From: Megalonaias nervosa
Taxonomy: Eukaryota > Mollusca > Bivalvia > Unionida > Unionidae
Length of the DNA: 64,000 nt
Reading direction: 5' to 3'
NCBI GenBank assembly: GCA_016617855.1
Contig: JAECUM010094173.1
Span: 1-64,000, forward strand
Shown here: piece after piece, positions 11,343 through 23,544 of the stretch
Layout: each line of letters starts with the position of its first letter
Numbering within the stretch: the stretch's first letter is position 1
The notes under the pieces: generated by a model
What the model saw: only the letters and a program-made list of their open reading frames with translations
Database searches by the model: none
What the model was told of the DNA's origin: nothing
Translations under genes and position numbers: made by a program

Positions 11343-14059
11343 TTGTGCAACAAAGAAACAATAGCTCAGACCTCATCATCTTTGAATTTTACTTTGTTAA
11401 GGTGTTTATATGACATTTTATGGGATGAACAAAAACAAAAGGTTGGTAAAATGATATTTGAGTCAAATGTTCACTGGAATGAAGATTTTGAATTTCAAAT
11501 AGAGAAAGTTATAAACGAACACAGAGAATTTTATGCATTAAGTGACATAAATCAGGACCTCCTAAATGAACAAATGAAGAAGCAGTGGATTTTGTTGAAC
11601 CTTTAGGGATTTCACAATTAGTCAGTGAACCCACTAGGGTAACATCCAATTCAAAAACACTTTCAACCATATATACACAAATACTAGAGAAAATGTTTCA
11701 AGAATTTTTGTTCCACAAATTGGTTTCAGCAATCATTTTGCAATTTTCTCTAAAGAAAACATAACAACAACAGAGTAGAAAAGAGTTTTGATAAATTTAT
11801 CACATACAGGTCTTTTGAAACTTTCATTAATGATAATTTCTTAAAGGATACAGAGCCAATCCACTGGGATACTATCACAGTTTTTTATCATACTGAGGAT
11901 CTGTTTTTGGAAGTTGTTAATAAACATATATCTTTGAGACGTAGAGTTAAATATGATCATCAGCCTGGCTGGGTCACCACAGAAAGTATTAAATGCTGTG
12001 AAAAGATGAGACCACTTGAAATCTGCAGGTAATGAAGATGAATACAAAATCTGGAGTAATAAAGTAAGCAAAATGATTACTTAAGCAAAGAGAAACCTCT
12101 GCCAAAAAATTTTTAATGACAAAAAAATACCCCAAAATATCTGGAAACTTTTAAGGAATTTGGAGCAGGAAGGTTCAAAAATAAGACATATATTATGCCT
12201 AATTAATGATGGTAACCATGTTTATGATCCATATGGCATTGCAATATTTTCAGTTAATTCTTTGTCAACATTGCCTCCAGAATTACAGAACATAACTCTG
12301 ATCATTCAGAACTTCCAAATGATACTAAATTTCAAATCCCAGAAATGAGTTCCAAGTTTGTTTTAAATTATGTGAATAAAACATTGATGTTTCTAAATCT
12401 ACAGGACTTGTCATGATAGGTCCAAGACTTCTTAAGGCAGCTGCATCTGCTGCTGCTGGTAGTAATACCTTTTTGTGTAATCAGTGTTTGAGAACAAGTC
12501 ACTTTCCCCAATCTTGGAAAACTCCCAATGTAATGCCACTACATAAAACTGGATCAAAGGAGGATATAAATAACTGTAGACCAGTATCAATTCTTCCATC
12601 TATTTCCAAAGTACTAGAAAAGCATGTACACAGATCTTTCATGAACTATCTCAATGATCACAGTCTACTTCATGAAAATCAGTCTTGCTTTCAAAAAGAT
12701 CATTCTTGTGAAACTGTACTTTTTTCTATGACAGGCAAGTGGCTGAAAGCCTTAGATGAAGGAGAGTTAGTTGGTACTGTAATGATTGATTTTTGAAATG
12801 CTTTCGACATAGTAGATCATGAAATTCTTCTTGAAAAGTTAAAAATCTATCAATGTAGTGAAGCTACTCTTAATTAGTTCACATCCTACTTGAGCAATAC
12901 GTTTTAGCAGGTAACATTAAATGGACACCTATCTGAAACTAAAATGACAAGTTGTGGAGTGCCACAAGTTTCTGTCTTGAGGCCCATGTTATTTGTTCTG
13001 TTCATAAATAACCCACCCCTAAAAATAGAAGATGCAGTCTCATCAACTGACGTACATAGTGATGATATTACTTTGTCTGATGTTCAAAGCAATGAAGTTC
13101 AAGTTGAAAAAATATTCAAACTGCTCTCAACAGACTTCAAATATGGTGCAATGAAACTGGTATGATCCTCAATACAGACAAAACAAAAGTCTTGTTGAAA
13201 ACTGCGTGGCAGAAAAGAGCAAGATTGCAAACTGATATGCTGCATGTTCTCTATGATAACACTGATCCCAAAATGATGTGTTTAGTTCTTAGAATATTTG
13301 TAGACCAATAATTTGCAATGGTCTCATGATATAAATTATATTTAAAAGAAAATAAATTCTTATATTTGGCTCCTGAAGAAATCCAAGGCCTTCATTCCAT
13401 TACAGTATAGAGTTACGTTTTACAAAAGTTAAATTCAACTGCATCTTGACTACTGTAACATAATTTGTGGTAACACAACTGCTACAAATATGACAAAAAT
13501 TTCCAGACTTCAGGAAAAGACATGTAAAATAATTCTTGATCAGCAAACAGAAAATGTTCAAACTGCAATGCTTACATTCAAAGTATTGCCAATACATGCA
13601 AGAATATTTTTGAGAAAGGCCAAAATAATGTACAAGGTGTCTACAAACTATGCCCCCACTTACCTAAAAGCCATTTTCCAAGAAAGATAATCTACTAGTA
13701 CCCCAAATCTAAGATCATTAAAAGAGCAAAATTTCAAAGCATCCAAGCCAAATAAAGGAGCTATTCAAAAATAGCTTTCAGTTTTCAGGTGCGCTTGTTT
13801 GGAATATCATTCCATATGATATTAAATGAGCTCCAAGCATCTCTTCCTTCCACAATAGATTCATTAGATGGATGAAATCATAAGAAAGGGTGTACTTATC
13901 AAAGTATCAAATTAATGGTGTACTTATTAAAGTAATAGTGTACTTATTAAAGTACACATTACACCTCCCACCTCCTGTGTGTGTGTGTGTGTGTGTGTGT
14001 GCACATGCTTATTAGCTTGTAGTTTATTTGGACATAACTGAGTCACCCTCTGAAAATAA

Positions 14060-14095
<36 letters not shown>
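11343..14095 (+). mobile_element. CR1-type LINE, 5'-truncated and decayed
   Basis: Pieces of one pol ORF appear in order on the + strand. At about 11343-11600 is the C-terminal part of an endonuclease-like region (YALSDINQDLL, the DxN block). At 11930-12350 is a connecting segment. At 12413-12830 is reverse transcriptase (NCRPVSILPSISKVLEKH, then an FQKDHSCETVLF block and MIDF, stop, NAFDIVDHEILL). At 12944-13110 is CGVPQVSVLRP with the YADD position degraded to HSDD. At 13490-13690 is the C-terminal tail (LQEKTCKIIL and YAPTYLKAIF). In-frame stops at 12796, 12875 and others plus frameshifts make it non-functional. It ends with (TG)n at 13979-14001 and an (ATT)n tail at 14068-14095, typical of CR1/L2-like 3' ends. 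The same family occurs on the minus strand at 20335-20880. Confidence 0.82.
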
Positions 14096-14395
14096 GTGTG
14101 ATTAATTGTTTGTCAGAGTAAAGAATGGCATGGTGCATTTTAGCTTCATATTGATGAGACCTTTAATGATCAGGTTTCCAGCATTCCACAATTTCAGTTT
14201 TATTTAGATGAGTTATGAACCTTCATTTTACATTTTCCTAACTTTGGTTTCACAGCATAACTTTAAAATGTTCACTCAGTTTCAGCTGGATTTGGCATGA
14301 TTCTTTATATTGACAAGACCTTGAACATATTTTTGTTTCCGGCATTCAGTGCTTTATTTACGGGAATTATGATCCCTGATTGCCTGTGCTGTTAA
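14096..14395. other. Non-coding, AT-rich
   Basis: Nothing recognised between the LINE tail and the next double-hairpin element. Confidence 0.35.
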
Positions 14396-14399
14396 ACAT

Positions 14400-14612
14400 T
14401 CTGTCTGTATTCGCTTATAAGTCAAGTCAAACTGCAAACAACAAAGATCCTGTAGCATAAAGCACCTGCAGACCAGTGTCTGTGCTATATATTCTACTGA
14501 TTACTCCTTACAAACTGCACAGACTCAGATCTGCTAGCACATTATGCAATAGCAGATCTGGGTCTGTGCAGTTTGCAGTTGGACTTGTCTTATAAGTGAG
14601 TATAGATGGTAC
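14400..14612 (-). mobile_element. Double-hairpin element, copy 4 (inverted)
   Basis: H2 comes first (AACAACAAAGATCCTG), then the inverted linker CTACTGATTACTCCT, then H1. H1 arms read AGATCTGCTAGCAC and GCAATAGCAGATCT: both carry the C-to-T/G-to-A pair that keeps CTGCTA opposite TAGCAG, a double change relative to CTGCCA/TGGCAG in most copies. Confidence 0.88.
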
Positions 14613-14689
14613 CTTTACACATAATTGTCAGATTTTATCCAAAATTCGGCATGCAGCTTTGTATTTAATAAATCATTCATTCATTCAAT

Positions 14690-15005
14690 CCTCTGCGCTA
14701 GACAGGGTTTCAGGCAATATAGAGGAGCACCATTGCTGCCTGTCAGCCACTTCCCTAGGTGCTGTTTTTCCCAGTCAGGCCACTACTTTTGAGATATTTT
14801 TTTGTTGTCAGTTGCTATTATCCCTTGGTCTGCCTCTTTTTCTCTTTCCTGGTGATGTCCATCAAAGGCCTACCCTGGGTAGTGCATTGGACAGCATTCT
14901 GCACATGTGCCTCAGCCATCTCCATTATCTTGATCTCATCTTCGATTCTATTCCAGCAGTTATTTGGAGTTGTTGAAATTATAGATGAGCATAATTTTCA
15001 AATGT
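14690..15005 (-). pseudogene. Non-LTR retrotransposon C-terminal fragment
   Basis: Minus-strand translation gives RHMCRMLSNALPRVGL, then WTSPGKRKRGRPR, then a degraded ADRQQW. This matches the widespread LINE C-terminal pattern GHVxRM...PGKRxRGRPxxxW...AxDRxxW. Frames shift between the blocks. No reverse transcriptase core lies alongside, so only the 3' end of the ORF was inserted or retained. Confidence 0.6.
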
Positions 15006-15426
15006 CTGCTTCCCATGAGATTCATTGTAAAATGATGTTATAATATCAATAATGGGAGAAATAATTACTTATTTTTTCCAGATTTGATTTGTGCACAGAA
15101 TCATCCAGGATTGCATTATAATTTTATGTGCAGCTCGAAACTGTTGAACTCTTGCACGAGTTATTTTCACATTATTTTATTGAGTTATGGGCAATTAATT
15201 GATATATCTTCCCCCCCCAGGTCCTTGGCAGGCATGGGGTAGGAGGGAATCCATAAGGTTAATCTCTGTAAGGTGCAATTGAACTAATTATTTTTTGTTG
15301 GACCCTTTATGATACACTCATCAATAATGGCTTTAGTTATATTCATTCTTATCAGAAAGTGAAAGAAAAGTACATTTATATCTATTCCAGTTTAATGGTA
15401 GTCTTTGCTTCTTTAAACTGATAATT

Positions 15427-15497
15427 CAAGGGAAAAATGCTGTCTCAGATGACCCAGTTTTTCAAGGGAAAAATGCTGTCTCAGATGACCCAGTTCA
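15427..15497. repeat. Tandem duplication, 36-bp unit
   Basis: CAAGGGAAAAATGCTGTCTC plus AGATGACCCAGTT is repeated without mismatch at 15427 and 15463, so the duplication is recent. Confidence 0.92.
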
Positions 15498-15499
15498 TA

Positions 15500-16020
15500 A
15501 CTAAATAACAGGTCAGAGTTGATGTCAGTAAGCATTGATATATTGACAAATTATCATTTTTGGTAACACAATTTTAATGGAGTTGCTGGGCTTTTATATC
15601 CCAATCTCCATTAACTGATATTAATGGTTTGTGTGATGGCAGAAGTCTGGCAGCAGGTGATTAAATAAAGACAGCTCTATTGGACATCAGGGATTAACCT
15701 ATTAACAGAGATTTCTTTCAAGTCAGAACTGCCATGGCTGTTACTCTTGATAAAAGTAAAAGTAGAGCAAAAGATTATAGAAGCCTGCTGGTGTCTATCA
15801 TTATGAAAGATGCAGTTCTGATACAATTTATGTATTAATTGGTATACTTACGATTATCTGAGCCAGGGCAGCAGAAATACTGTATATAACAGTATCTTAA
15901 TGTGATTAAATTACACTGAGTCTTTAATTTGAAGCTCACCTGGCTCAATACCAGTAATTCAGTAAGGCCAGGTGATTTTTGGGTAAGGCCCTGCATTCAT
16001 CAGACATCTATTTTTTGCCT
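15500..16020. other. Non-coding, no recognised element
   Basis: Unique-looking sequence with a short CCAGGTGAT/ACCTGGCTC palindromic tendency near 15940-15975; no coding evidence. Confidence 0.3.
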
Positions 16021-16029
16021 ATTCATCTG

Positions 16030-16640
16030 TCCATCAGTTGCTTGCTACCATTCAGGAGGTCATATTTTTTTATCAGACTTTGATTAAACTTAGAAAATGT
16101 GGTTGTATTAAGAGAAATATGTACATGTACATATGATGTAATCTTGTATATGATTCGGTGAGCTTGTTACCAGGGTGGCCATATTTCTAATCCAATTTTG
16201 ATGAAACTTGGAGTCTAAGATCATGTCATCAATATCTTAGATGATTTTGGATATTAAGTGAGATCTATGAATGTTAATGATGTAATCTGATTGACTGAGC
16301 ATGCACTCCAGGGACTCTTATTTCTGATCAGATTTGATTCAAGTTATTAAGTGGTCTTCTACCATTTAGATGTTGAATGAGCTTAAATATGACCAAGATC
16401 TGTGCATATTAATGAGAAGATCCTGATCTGATTGGCTTAGCTTCTTGCTTCTCCAGATACAATATTTCTTATCCACTTTCTATACAACTTGGTGAATATG
16501 TTTATATCGTTAAGATCTTAAAGAAGTTAATTGTGACCAAGACCTACGCATCTTATTTTTGTCTTTATCTTTTGAAATAGTTTTACAAGACTTGACTAAA
16601 ATAGGTCAGATCAACATGATATGAGATAATTAACATTAAT
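16030..16640. repeat. Degenerate tandem array, unit about 130-150 bp
   Basis: About four diverged units share GGCCATATTTCTAATCC, TTTGATGAAACTTGG and ATGAATGTTAATGATGTAATC-like words (around 16075, 16185, 16330, 16470). Unit phase drifts through indels. Confidence 0.55.
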
Positions 16641-16649
16641 TTTTGCTTT

Positions 16650-17600
16650 TACACACTACACACATCTGCTTACTGATATGGTCAACTGCTAACACAAACC
16701 GGAAAAGTAATATCCTTGCCCACTTAGGCCTTTTAGTAATACATTTCTGACATAAAATTTTTGTGAATTTATAATAGCATTTGAGTTATATTCAAAGAAA
16801 CATTGCATGACAAGATCTAGGCAGTGAAATAATATGCTCAAAAATTATAATGAAGACAATTGGGATTCAAACTGTCACTCTTTTTGCTTGTTAGGCACAG
16901 TAGTGGCTGCTGAAGAATCCAGAAGGTCCCAAAATGTGTCTTTCCAGCTGATAAAGAGTATTAAACTTATTCATCACACAAGTTTTGGGTTTTTTTGGGG
17001 TTTCTAGTCAAGTTTTGAGAAACATTTGGAATGAATATTGAAGTTCAACATCCTATTTGTAATTGATATTGTGGCAATAAAACCGTAAAGCATTGAGAGC
17101 TGCGCTAGGCCATAGAAGGGAAAACATATTTACAGTAGCAGCAATTCTATTTGTCACTTCACTCCTAAACTATTAACAGAACAATACAAAAGTGGTTCCA
17201 TTACAGAGAAAGTAGAGTAACAAAAGATGTTTCTAATTTTTGCAGTCAACTGAAACACATGAAATTTACATTCACTCAAAGTAATATGTAACAAGGCTGA
17301 TAGCTACATGACCAGAAAAATTCCTTCTGTGTTGATCCTATATTACTTCTTCCCACTTATGGATACCATTTACAGCTTTTTTTATTTGCGATTTTAATAC
17401 TACCAATTTCTTTTTGTAATAAATAGACTTTATAGTTTTTCAATGGATGTCTTTTTTCTTAGACTTATCAAAGAAAGGGATAAAATTACTCAGTTCGATT
17501 ATCATCACTTTATTGTATATGCCTGTTGCTTCTTGTTTGTCCTCACAGTCCTGATCAAAAATAATTAATTCATTTTGTTGTAATATGACCAGGTGGAATT
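16650..17600. other. AT-rich non-coding stretch
   Basis: No element or gene recognised. A T/G-rich run (GGGTTTTTTTGGGGTTTC) lies near 16987. Confidence 0.35.
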
Positions 17601-17606
17601 AATTAT

Positions 17607-17826
17607 TACTGTCTATACTCGCTTATAAGTTGAGTTAAACTGCAACAACAAATGTCCTGATCTGTAATAGCGTAATGTGCCTGCGGATCAGGGTCTGTGC
17701 TCTCTGTTCTACTGATTACTCCTTACAAATGGCACAGACCCAGATCTGCTGGCACATTGTGCAGTGGCAGATCTGGGTCTTTGCAGTTTGCAGTTGGACA
17801 TGTTTTATAAGTGAGTATAGATGGTA
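17607..17826 (-). mobile_element. Double-hairpin element, copy 5 (inverted)
   Basis: TACTGTCTATACTCGCTTATAAG at the left and TATAAGTGAGTATAGATGGTA at the right form the outer inverted repeat. H2 precedes H1 with the linker TCTACTGATTACTCCTTAC between. Confidence 0.9.
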
Positions 17827-17829
17827 TGT

Positions 17830-20050
17830 GGTAACTTTTTCCAGCAAGAATTTAGAAAGTGTTTTGGTGTAACATGTACCATATACAGTATATAAGATTA
17901 CATTCCCCACCTTTGACAAGAAAACCCCTTGTTCAGCTAAAAGAACCACATCTACAGCCAGTGAATTAGTCCAAAAAGTATTGGTGCTTAGTCTCATGAT
18001 ATGGCTCAGTTTATTTAAAACAGAATTTGGATTAGTAGCCTTTAGTCCAACAAAAGCATGCTGTTAGAATTGATCATTAATGTAACCTCTGATGTATATA
18101 CATATGGCATATCTTGGCCTTTCACAATTCTTGATGGTCAGCCAGTGGAAGTTTTTATTCCTCACAACACACACTCCATTGTATTGCTGTACTGTAAGTA
18201 AATATTATTAAAATCTATTATGTAAACTCTATCTTGTATTTGAAATAAGAATTTTTGGAAGAATAACATATTGTTTGGTAAGTGTTCCAATCGGACCAAG
18301 CCCCATCTATTAGGTCAACTTATTAGCATCAGAGGATTAATTTACAACCATGTTCATTGTTATGTACAATAGTAAATCAGTCATAATGAAAAATTTGTTC
18401 GTCACTTGGGAACTATCATTTTACTGTTTGGTCTAAATTGTCTAATTGGAATCCATAATTCTTTCAGCAGTTTTTCTTGGTTATTAGGAACTGTTGTGTG
18501 AAGATCATCTGACTGATATTTGTCTACAGTCCGACATGAGTGTCCCTGTCAGTTTGTTTGTATCTTTGCATCATTGCTGTCCATCAGGCTCTCTCTTTGG
18601 TCTCTTGAATGGGATCACTTTTGCCATTGAATTTTGCACATGTGGACTTTTTGCCGTCTTTTTTGTTCATTGAACATGGTATTTTAGAACTTGAATTTTT
18701 CAAGAAGAGATTTGTTTTAACTTTAATTGACAATTATCTCACCAAGATTTGCAATAATGGCATTATGTAATTGTAGGAACCTTGATCTTTTTGTTGGTTG
18801 CTTTCCTGATATGGACTAAGTGCTTAGATCTCTTTAAGTGTGTCAATTTCTTCAATGTAAATTGTGCATTTCTATATTTTCTTGAGGCGCGAGAAAGGGA
18901 CTTGTAATGTGGAACAAGAGAACATTTGATGTGTCTGTAAGTATAAAAACGACAGCATTTCTTACTGGAAAACATTTTCATCAGTGAAAATGGGATTCTT
19001 TGGCATGTTATTGATGTGGAGCAGTTCTGGATCCTTGTAAATAATTGATAAGCATTGATTTAAGTAGGGAAGAATTCAAAATTCTAAACTGCCTTCTGCA
19101 TGTAAGTGCTTGGTTTTGATTCGAGGATATTTAATTAACGGGTCTTATAGTGAGTGAAAGTTTTGATTTGAAATGAGAAAAAGAATATAAAAATGATGTA
19201 CCCTGGATATATTTGTAAAACAGCTGCAATGTTTTATTTGAGACTGGAGTGTTTTTGTTTTCTCATCATTGTATAGAACCCTCATTATTAAATTCTGCAT
19301 GAAAAATAAACTAATTTTAACTGATGTTTTGTTTGGCTTCATTGGTCAGATGTCTTGGAATTGGATGATCATTCTCACTTTCTCAGATGCCTGATTTCAT
19401 GTCGTGAATTTAATTAAACCTGGAGAATGTCCTGGCTGTTTTTATTTAGATATTCAACTGGAAAGTACTCAGTTAACAGGTATGGTACTCGTACAAATAA
19501 ATGTTTAAAATTAACATGTGTACAGTATTTTGAAAATTTTATTTAAATTCATGGAAGGCTGTACCAGTCCCAAATGATTTTTAATGATGTTCTGTTGTCA
19601 TTTTTCTTAGTTTTATATTTACTGTTGATAAGAAAACCTGTATCATGTTATAGTGATTTTATCAGCTTTTTGTATTTAATGCAAAGTACATGCTCTACAC
19701 AGCCAACCCCAACCCCTTAACACCACCACTAATTTGAATGAGAGGAATAATGTTTATGCTAAATTTATGTTTTGTGCCATTATGAAATGTTTTTTCATGT
19801 GTTCTACCAGGTAAAAAATATTAAATATTAATCTTTATACTCAGACCCTCAGACTTTCTCTGTGCCATTTATTCCAAATTTTTAATAATTTTCAGTAGCA
19901 CATAACATTTCCTGACACCCAGTACATTGTTTAAACAGACAAAAAAGTTATTTCAAGTTGGAATGTAAACTAAGGAATGTTCTTGCCATAATGAGAAACA
20001 TGTGATTAAATAGATGACCATCAGACTGTAATGCATTGTTTTGATTACCT
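17830..20050. other. Long AT-rich stretch, no recognised gene
   Basis: Short minus frames (17716-17997, 18763-18981, 19145-19342) have background composition. The first is partly double-hairpin sequence. No tandem repeats noticed. Confidence 0.35.
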
Positions 20051-20054
20051 AATT

Positions 20055-20273
20055 GCCAAACGTACTTGCTTTTAAGTTGAGTCAAACTGCAAACAACAAA
20101 GATCCTAATCTGCAGTTGCATAATGTTCCTGTAGATCAGGTTCAATGTTGTTTGTTACACTGATTACTCCTAATGAACTGCATATACTCAGATCTGCCGG
20201 CACATTGTGCAACGACAGATCTGGATCTGTGCAGTTTGCAGTTGGACTCGTGTTATAAGCGGTATACATGGTA
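20055..20273 (-). mobile_element. Double-hairpin element, copy 6 (inverted)
   Basis: ACTTGCTTTTAAGTTGAGTC at the left; H2 first (AACAACAAAGATCCTAATCTGC), linker ACTGATTACTCCTAA, H1 with CATATACTCAGATCTGCCGG against the return arm; right end TATAAGCGGTATACATGGTA. Confidence 0.88.
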
Positions 20274-20334
20274 CATGGCTATTTATCTTTCTAAGGACTG
20301 ATATGGTCAGAGAACAGCTGTGGTAACCAAATCT

Positions 20335-20880
20335 AAAGACTTTTATTTCTTAACAACTAGAGAAGGTAACTGAATTAGTTACAGGAACTAATCTAGGATA
20401 CTATGAGGCCTTCTTTTGGAGTGTTAAAAGTTGTGTTATGTTTGCATTAGATGTATTGCCCCCAAATTACATTACAATTGTCCAACTGTCACTAAATATA
20501 ACTTCAGTACAAGATGATCCTATACTGAGAAAGGATGCATGTTCTGATTACCTTACATAGCCAAAGATAAGAATGGGCCTTTTTGGCTGAAACATATTTA
20601 ATGTGCAATGACCATGTTAGATTCTTATCTACATATACATCAAGAATTTTATTGTCAGAAGTCATTTTCAGGTTAACATTGTCAAATAGAACTTGGAGTA
20701 TGTCATTATCTACCCTTATTCTTTTTTGTTTTGTTGTAACTGGCAGGACTTTTGTTTTATGATACCGTTTTCCTTGCTCTTAAGTCTGTTAAGAGCATCT
20801 TGTAAGTTGTTATAGTCAAGTTGTTATGATTTTCTTGCCACTATGTCACCTTGTCTAAACAATTTCTAGTCATGAAGTAG
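20335..20880 (-). mobile_element. CR1-type LINE 3' fragment, minus strand
   Basis: Reading the minus strand from about 20870: LQDALNRLKSKENGI, then LPVTTKQKRIRVDNDILQV, then LFDNVNLKM, then ILDVYVDKNLTWSLHIKYVS, the classic LINE RT C-terminal block (ILGVxIDxxLTWxxHI). The LFDNVNLKM block matches VLYDNTDPKM at about 13239 in the + strand LINE, so both are one family. The 3' end near 20340 carries GTTACCTTCTCTAGTTG-like tail sequence read in reverse. Frameshifts make it a pseudogene. Confidence 0.7.
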
Positions 20881-20884
20881 TAAG

Positions 20885-21370
20885 TGGAGAGAAGCAGAAT
20901 AATTTTAATCTATACAATACAAGATTAAGAATCTCAGATTGCTTTAACTTAAGGGGTGGCTATATATAAGTATTCTTGATTTGTACACAAATATATTATG
21001 TAACCTTGCTGACCCAACCTACTTCTAACAGACATTGAATGTGCCGGACACATCAGTACACAATAGAGATGTTCATTTCCAGACCATATATTTTGCAAAA
21101 TGTATAACTTTTCATTTGCACACATATTATCCAGATAGCAAAAAAAGTAATTATATCTTCAATGTCCAAAAAAACTTGGATCAAAGATGGCTGAGATAAT
21201 GAAAATTTACTTCATCCATGGCATTCTTTTTCTGAGTTTGTTTGGACATACCAGGAGGTTTGCAAAATTTGGTCTTGAGTGTTTTCTTCAAAAGAGGGAG
21301 GATTCTCAATGAGAGTGGCACACTATTCATTGCAGCAAGTATCTTTAACTGTCTTATAACTTATGTAGGT
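20885..21370. other. Non-coding, possible hAT remnant flank
   Basis: Adjacent to the hAT-like fragment; no further motif could be read in any frame. Confidence 0.3.
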
Positions 21371-21372
21371 CA

Positions 21373-21570
21373 TTATGTGAATAGTTTTCTTCCATTTGTA
21401 TGAGGACATGAGAACTTTTGTGAGATTTCTGAATCAGGGAATGTTATTTGGACTAGATCTGGAAGATGACTTGCTACCATAAACATGAGATTATGCTTAG
21501 CTATATAGTTGGCAAACATTGTCTTGGCATGTATATCTTTATCTACATTTGATGCAGATTCTGCAAACAT
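21373..21570 (-). pseudogene. hAT-like transposase fragment
   Basis: A 65-codon open frame reads AKTMFANYIAKHNL, then ASHLPDLVQITFPDSEISQ, then KFSCPHTNGRK. This is the FxxxIxxHNLxFxxxxHLxxLxxxxFPDSxIxxxFxCxRTK block of hAT-related transposases and their KIAA1586-like derivatives, as also at 9580-9840. Neither the BED finger nor the catalytic or dimerisation regions are visible, so it is a relic. Confidence 0.5.
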
Positions 21571-21599
21571 GGATTTCAGTGATGGTGTGTATTTGTTGT

Positions 21600-21632
21600 T
21601 GTGTTTAATATGCTTTAATATGCTTTAATATG
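21600..21632. repeat. Triplicated TGCTTTAATA (11-bp unit)
   Basis: TATGCTTTAATATGCTTTAA occurs as three consecutive 11-bp units. Confidence 0.85.
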
Positions 21633-21989
21633 CTCATGATGATTAATGTCAATCTTGCCACCATAGCAGGTTTTAAAATCAGCTTTACAGAAGGGCAGAA
21701 TGCATATTCATGTCATTTGAACTTCATTCCAAAACAATGAGATTCCTATTTCCATCCATCATCTTGACAAACTTTAATTGATTATGGTTGAGTTACTAAA
21801 AACCTCAATCAGAATAAAATAGGGTTGGTTTGGCTTTGGTTTTAAATCTCGTTAATCCATTCAGAATTACTTTTCATCACACGTAGTATAATCCACATTG
21901 AGAGACTTCCAACACTGAAGTCATCTGACCCTGCCAACAGAATCAAAGGGATTTAATTGTTTTAATGCTGCCAGAAATTAGTAACAAAA

Positions 21990-23020
21990 TCATCTTGCCC
22001 TTCTTAAGTCATTTCAAAGTTACTTGATCACAGTCAAACCATAAATATACTACACAGGGACCAAGGTGTGAAAAAAAACAAACAAATATTCTATCCCATT
22101 CCCATCTACCACACCATCTAGTCTTACAGTTTTTGATGGATTGCCATGGAACTTGGTAGATATTATATTCATCACCTGAATATGTGCATGGCAACATAGG
22201 ACTCGGCCCCCACCAATTTTTATAGGATTTATTGCCATTTGTAGCTGAATTCATTGTAGAACAAAATCTTTTGAATGCAATTAGTTTCACATTTTGTAAT
22301 GGATCATCATAAAATTTTTAAATGTCATGGTCTGCTGATGCAAATACAAACAAAACAATTTGCTCCTGCACTGTATGTTAGACTTTTTGTCTCCTTTGTC
22401 TTATAGTTTATTGCAGTGTATGACACAATCTAGTTAGTGCACTAGTCCTTCAGTTTTTGATGCAGTCATTAATAAATCACTGATGTTGCAATTTTTGTGA
22501 CACATATTGCCTTTTTTGACTTGAAGATGGATTTAGCATATGTCAAAATCAAATGAACACAGCTTTGTTTATGATGATCATCTGTAGATGTGCATATTGA
22601 CAAATCAATTTCTTCTCACAATTTTTGTTTGAATTATTGTCCTGTATCTCAATGCAGTGTTAGACAGAATTTTATGAACACATCTTGTCTTGCAGTTATA
22701 TTAATGGATTACTGCAAAACTTGGTACAGGTTATGGTCATCATCTAAAGAAGCACATACTGATAAATAATTTCGATTCTTTATTCTTTGTAAGAGTTATT
22801 GCCCTTTATGACCTTCAGCTGTATGCAGTATATGCCAGTATTTTGTGAATGCAATGATTTTTGCAGCTTTTAGCAGATTGCTTTGAAATTGGTGCATATT
22901 ATGGTCATTATCAGAAGATGTGCATGTTAATTAATCATTTTACTTGCACTGTGTTCAGAAGAGTTGTGCTCCTTTTGAAAAAATAAAATTTGCTGCCCTG
23001 TGAGATAGGAATTGGATGCT
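21990..23020. repeat. Degenerate tandem array, unit about 160-180 bp
   Basis: Recurrent words GGATTGCYNTGRAACTTGG, TATTATGGTCATCATC, GAAGATGTGCATATTGA and TTATTGCCCTTTATGACCT repeat near 22140, 22440, 22710 and 22870. The ATTGCCYTGAAACTTGG word also occurs at about 7659, next to the minisatellite. Confidence 0.6.
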
Positions 23021-23289
23021 AGAGAGGTGAGGGTATATTACCTGAACAAATTGCTCACCTTTCCTCAGGTTTTTAATATCAGAACCTTACTGTGCTATTG
23101 TAGTATGTAATTCACTCTACGCGAAAAGCAGATTATTGTGACCAGCTGTATGTTGTTATAATATTATTGTTAGTCAATGCAAGAGTTTACAGCAGGTCAG
23201 TTTGTTTTTGGGTGCTGCAACCTTAAACATAATCTAAAAATTTTGACACTTTCTGTATAATTTGGTTATATCTAACTCAACTGTTCCAG

Positions 23290-23462
23290 TGGAAAGACCA
23301 AGAAGTTAGAGAGATCCAGAACATTGCCAATCATCCATATTACAAAACCAGCCAATGAAAATGAATCTAGTACAGTTACACCCAGAATGCCATCTGCCTC
23401 CAAGAGGAAGCAGTCTGTACCTACCATCACCATACAGAGGTCCAGTGATACCCCTTCAATTG
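23290..23462 (+). CDS. Internal coding exon of an unrecognised host gene (upstream exon of the pair)
   Basis: A 173-bp block preceded by a branch-point-like CTAAC and the acceptor CTGTTCCAG, and followed by the strong donor GGTAAGTAG. One frame is open throughout: one leading base, 57 codons and one trailing base, so the entering intron is phase 2 and the leaving intron phase 1. The peptide starts GKTKKLERSRTLP and ends QRSSDTPSIG. It is rich in Ser, Thr, Pro, Lys and Arg, has no membrane segment or recognisable fold, and looks like a disordered, phosphorylatable linker (RSRT and RSS sites). G+C is higher than in the flanks and the block is not repeated in the window. The trailing G joins the AT that opens the 44214 exon to make an Asp codon, so the two are phase-compatible. 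I do not recognise the protein. The exon call is inference from splice sites plus an open frame. Confidence 0.62.
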
Positions 23463-23544
23463 GTAAGTAGTTGTGGTATAATGCAGCTTTCCAATCACAT
23501 CTTTGTCCTCATCATGTGTAAAATAATTAGTCAAATTAGTCAAG

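Noticed and set aside
18110..18195. Possible exon ending at GTAAGTAAAT
   Set aside because: A donor is present but no convincing acceptor, and the open frames are short with no coding bias.
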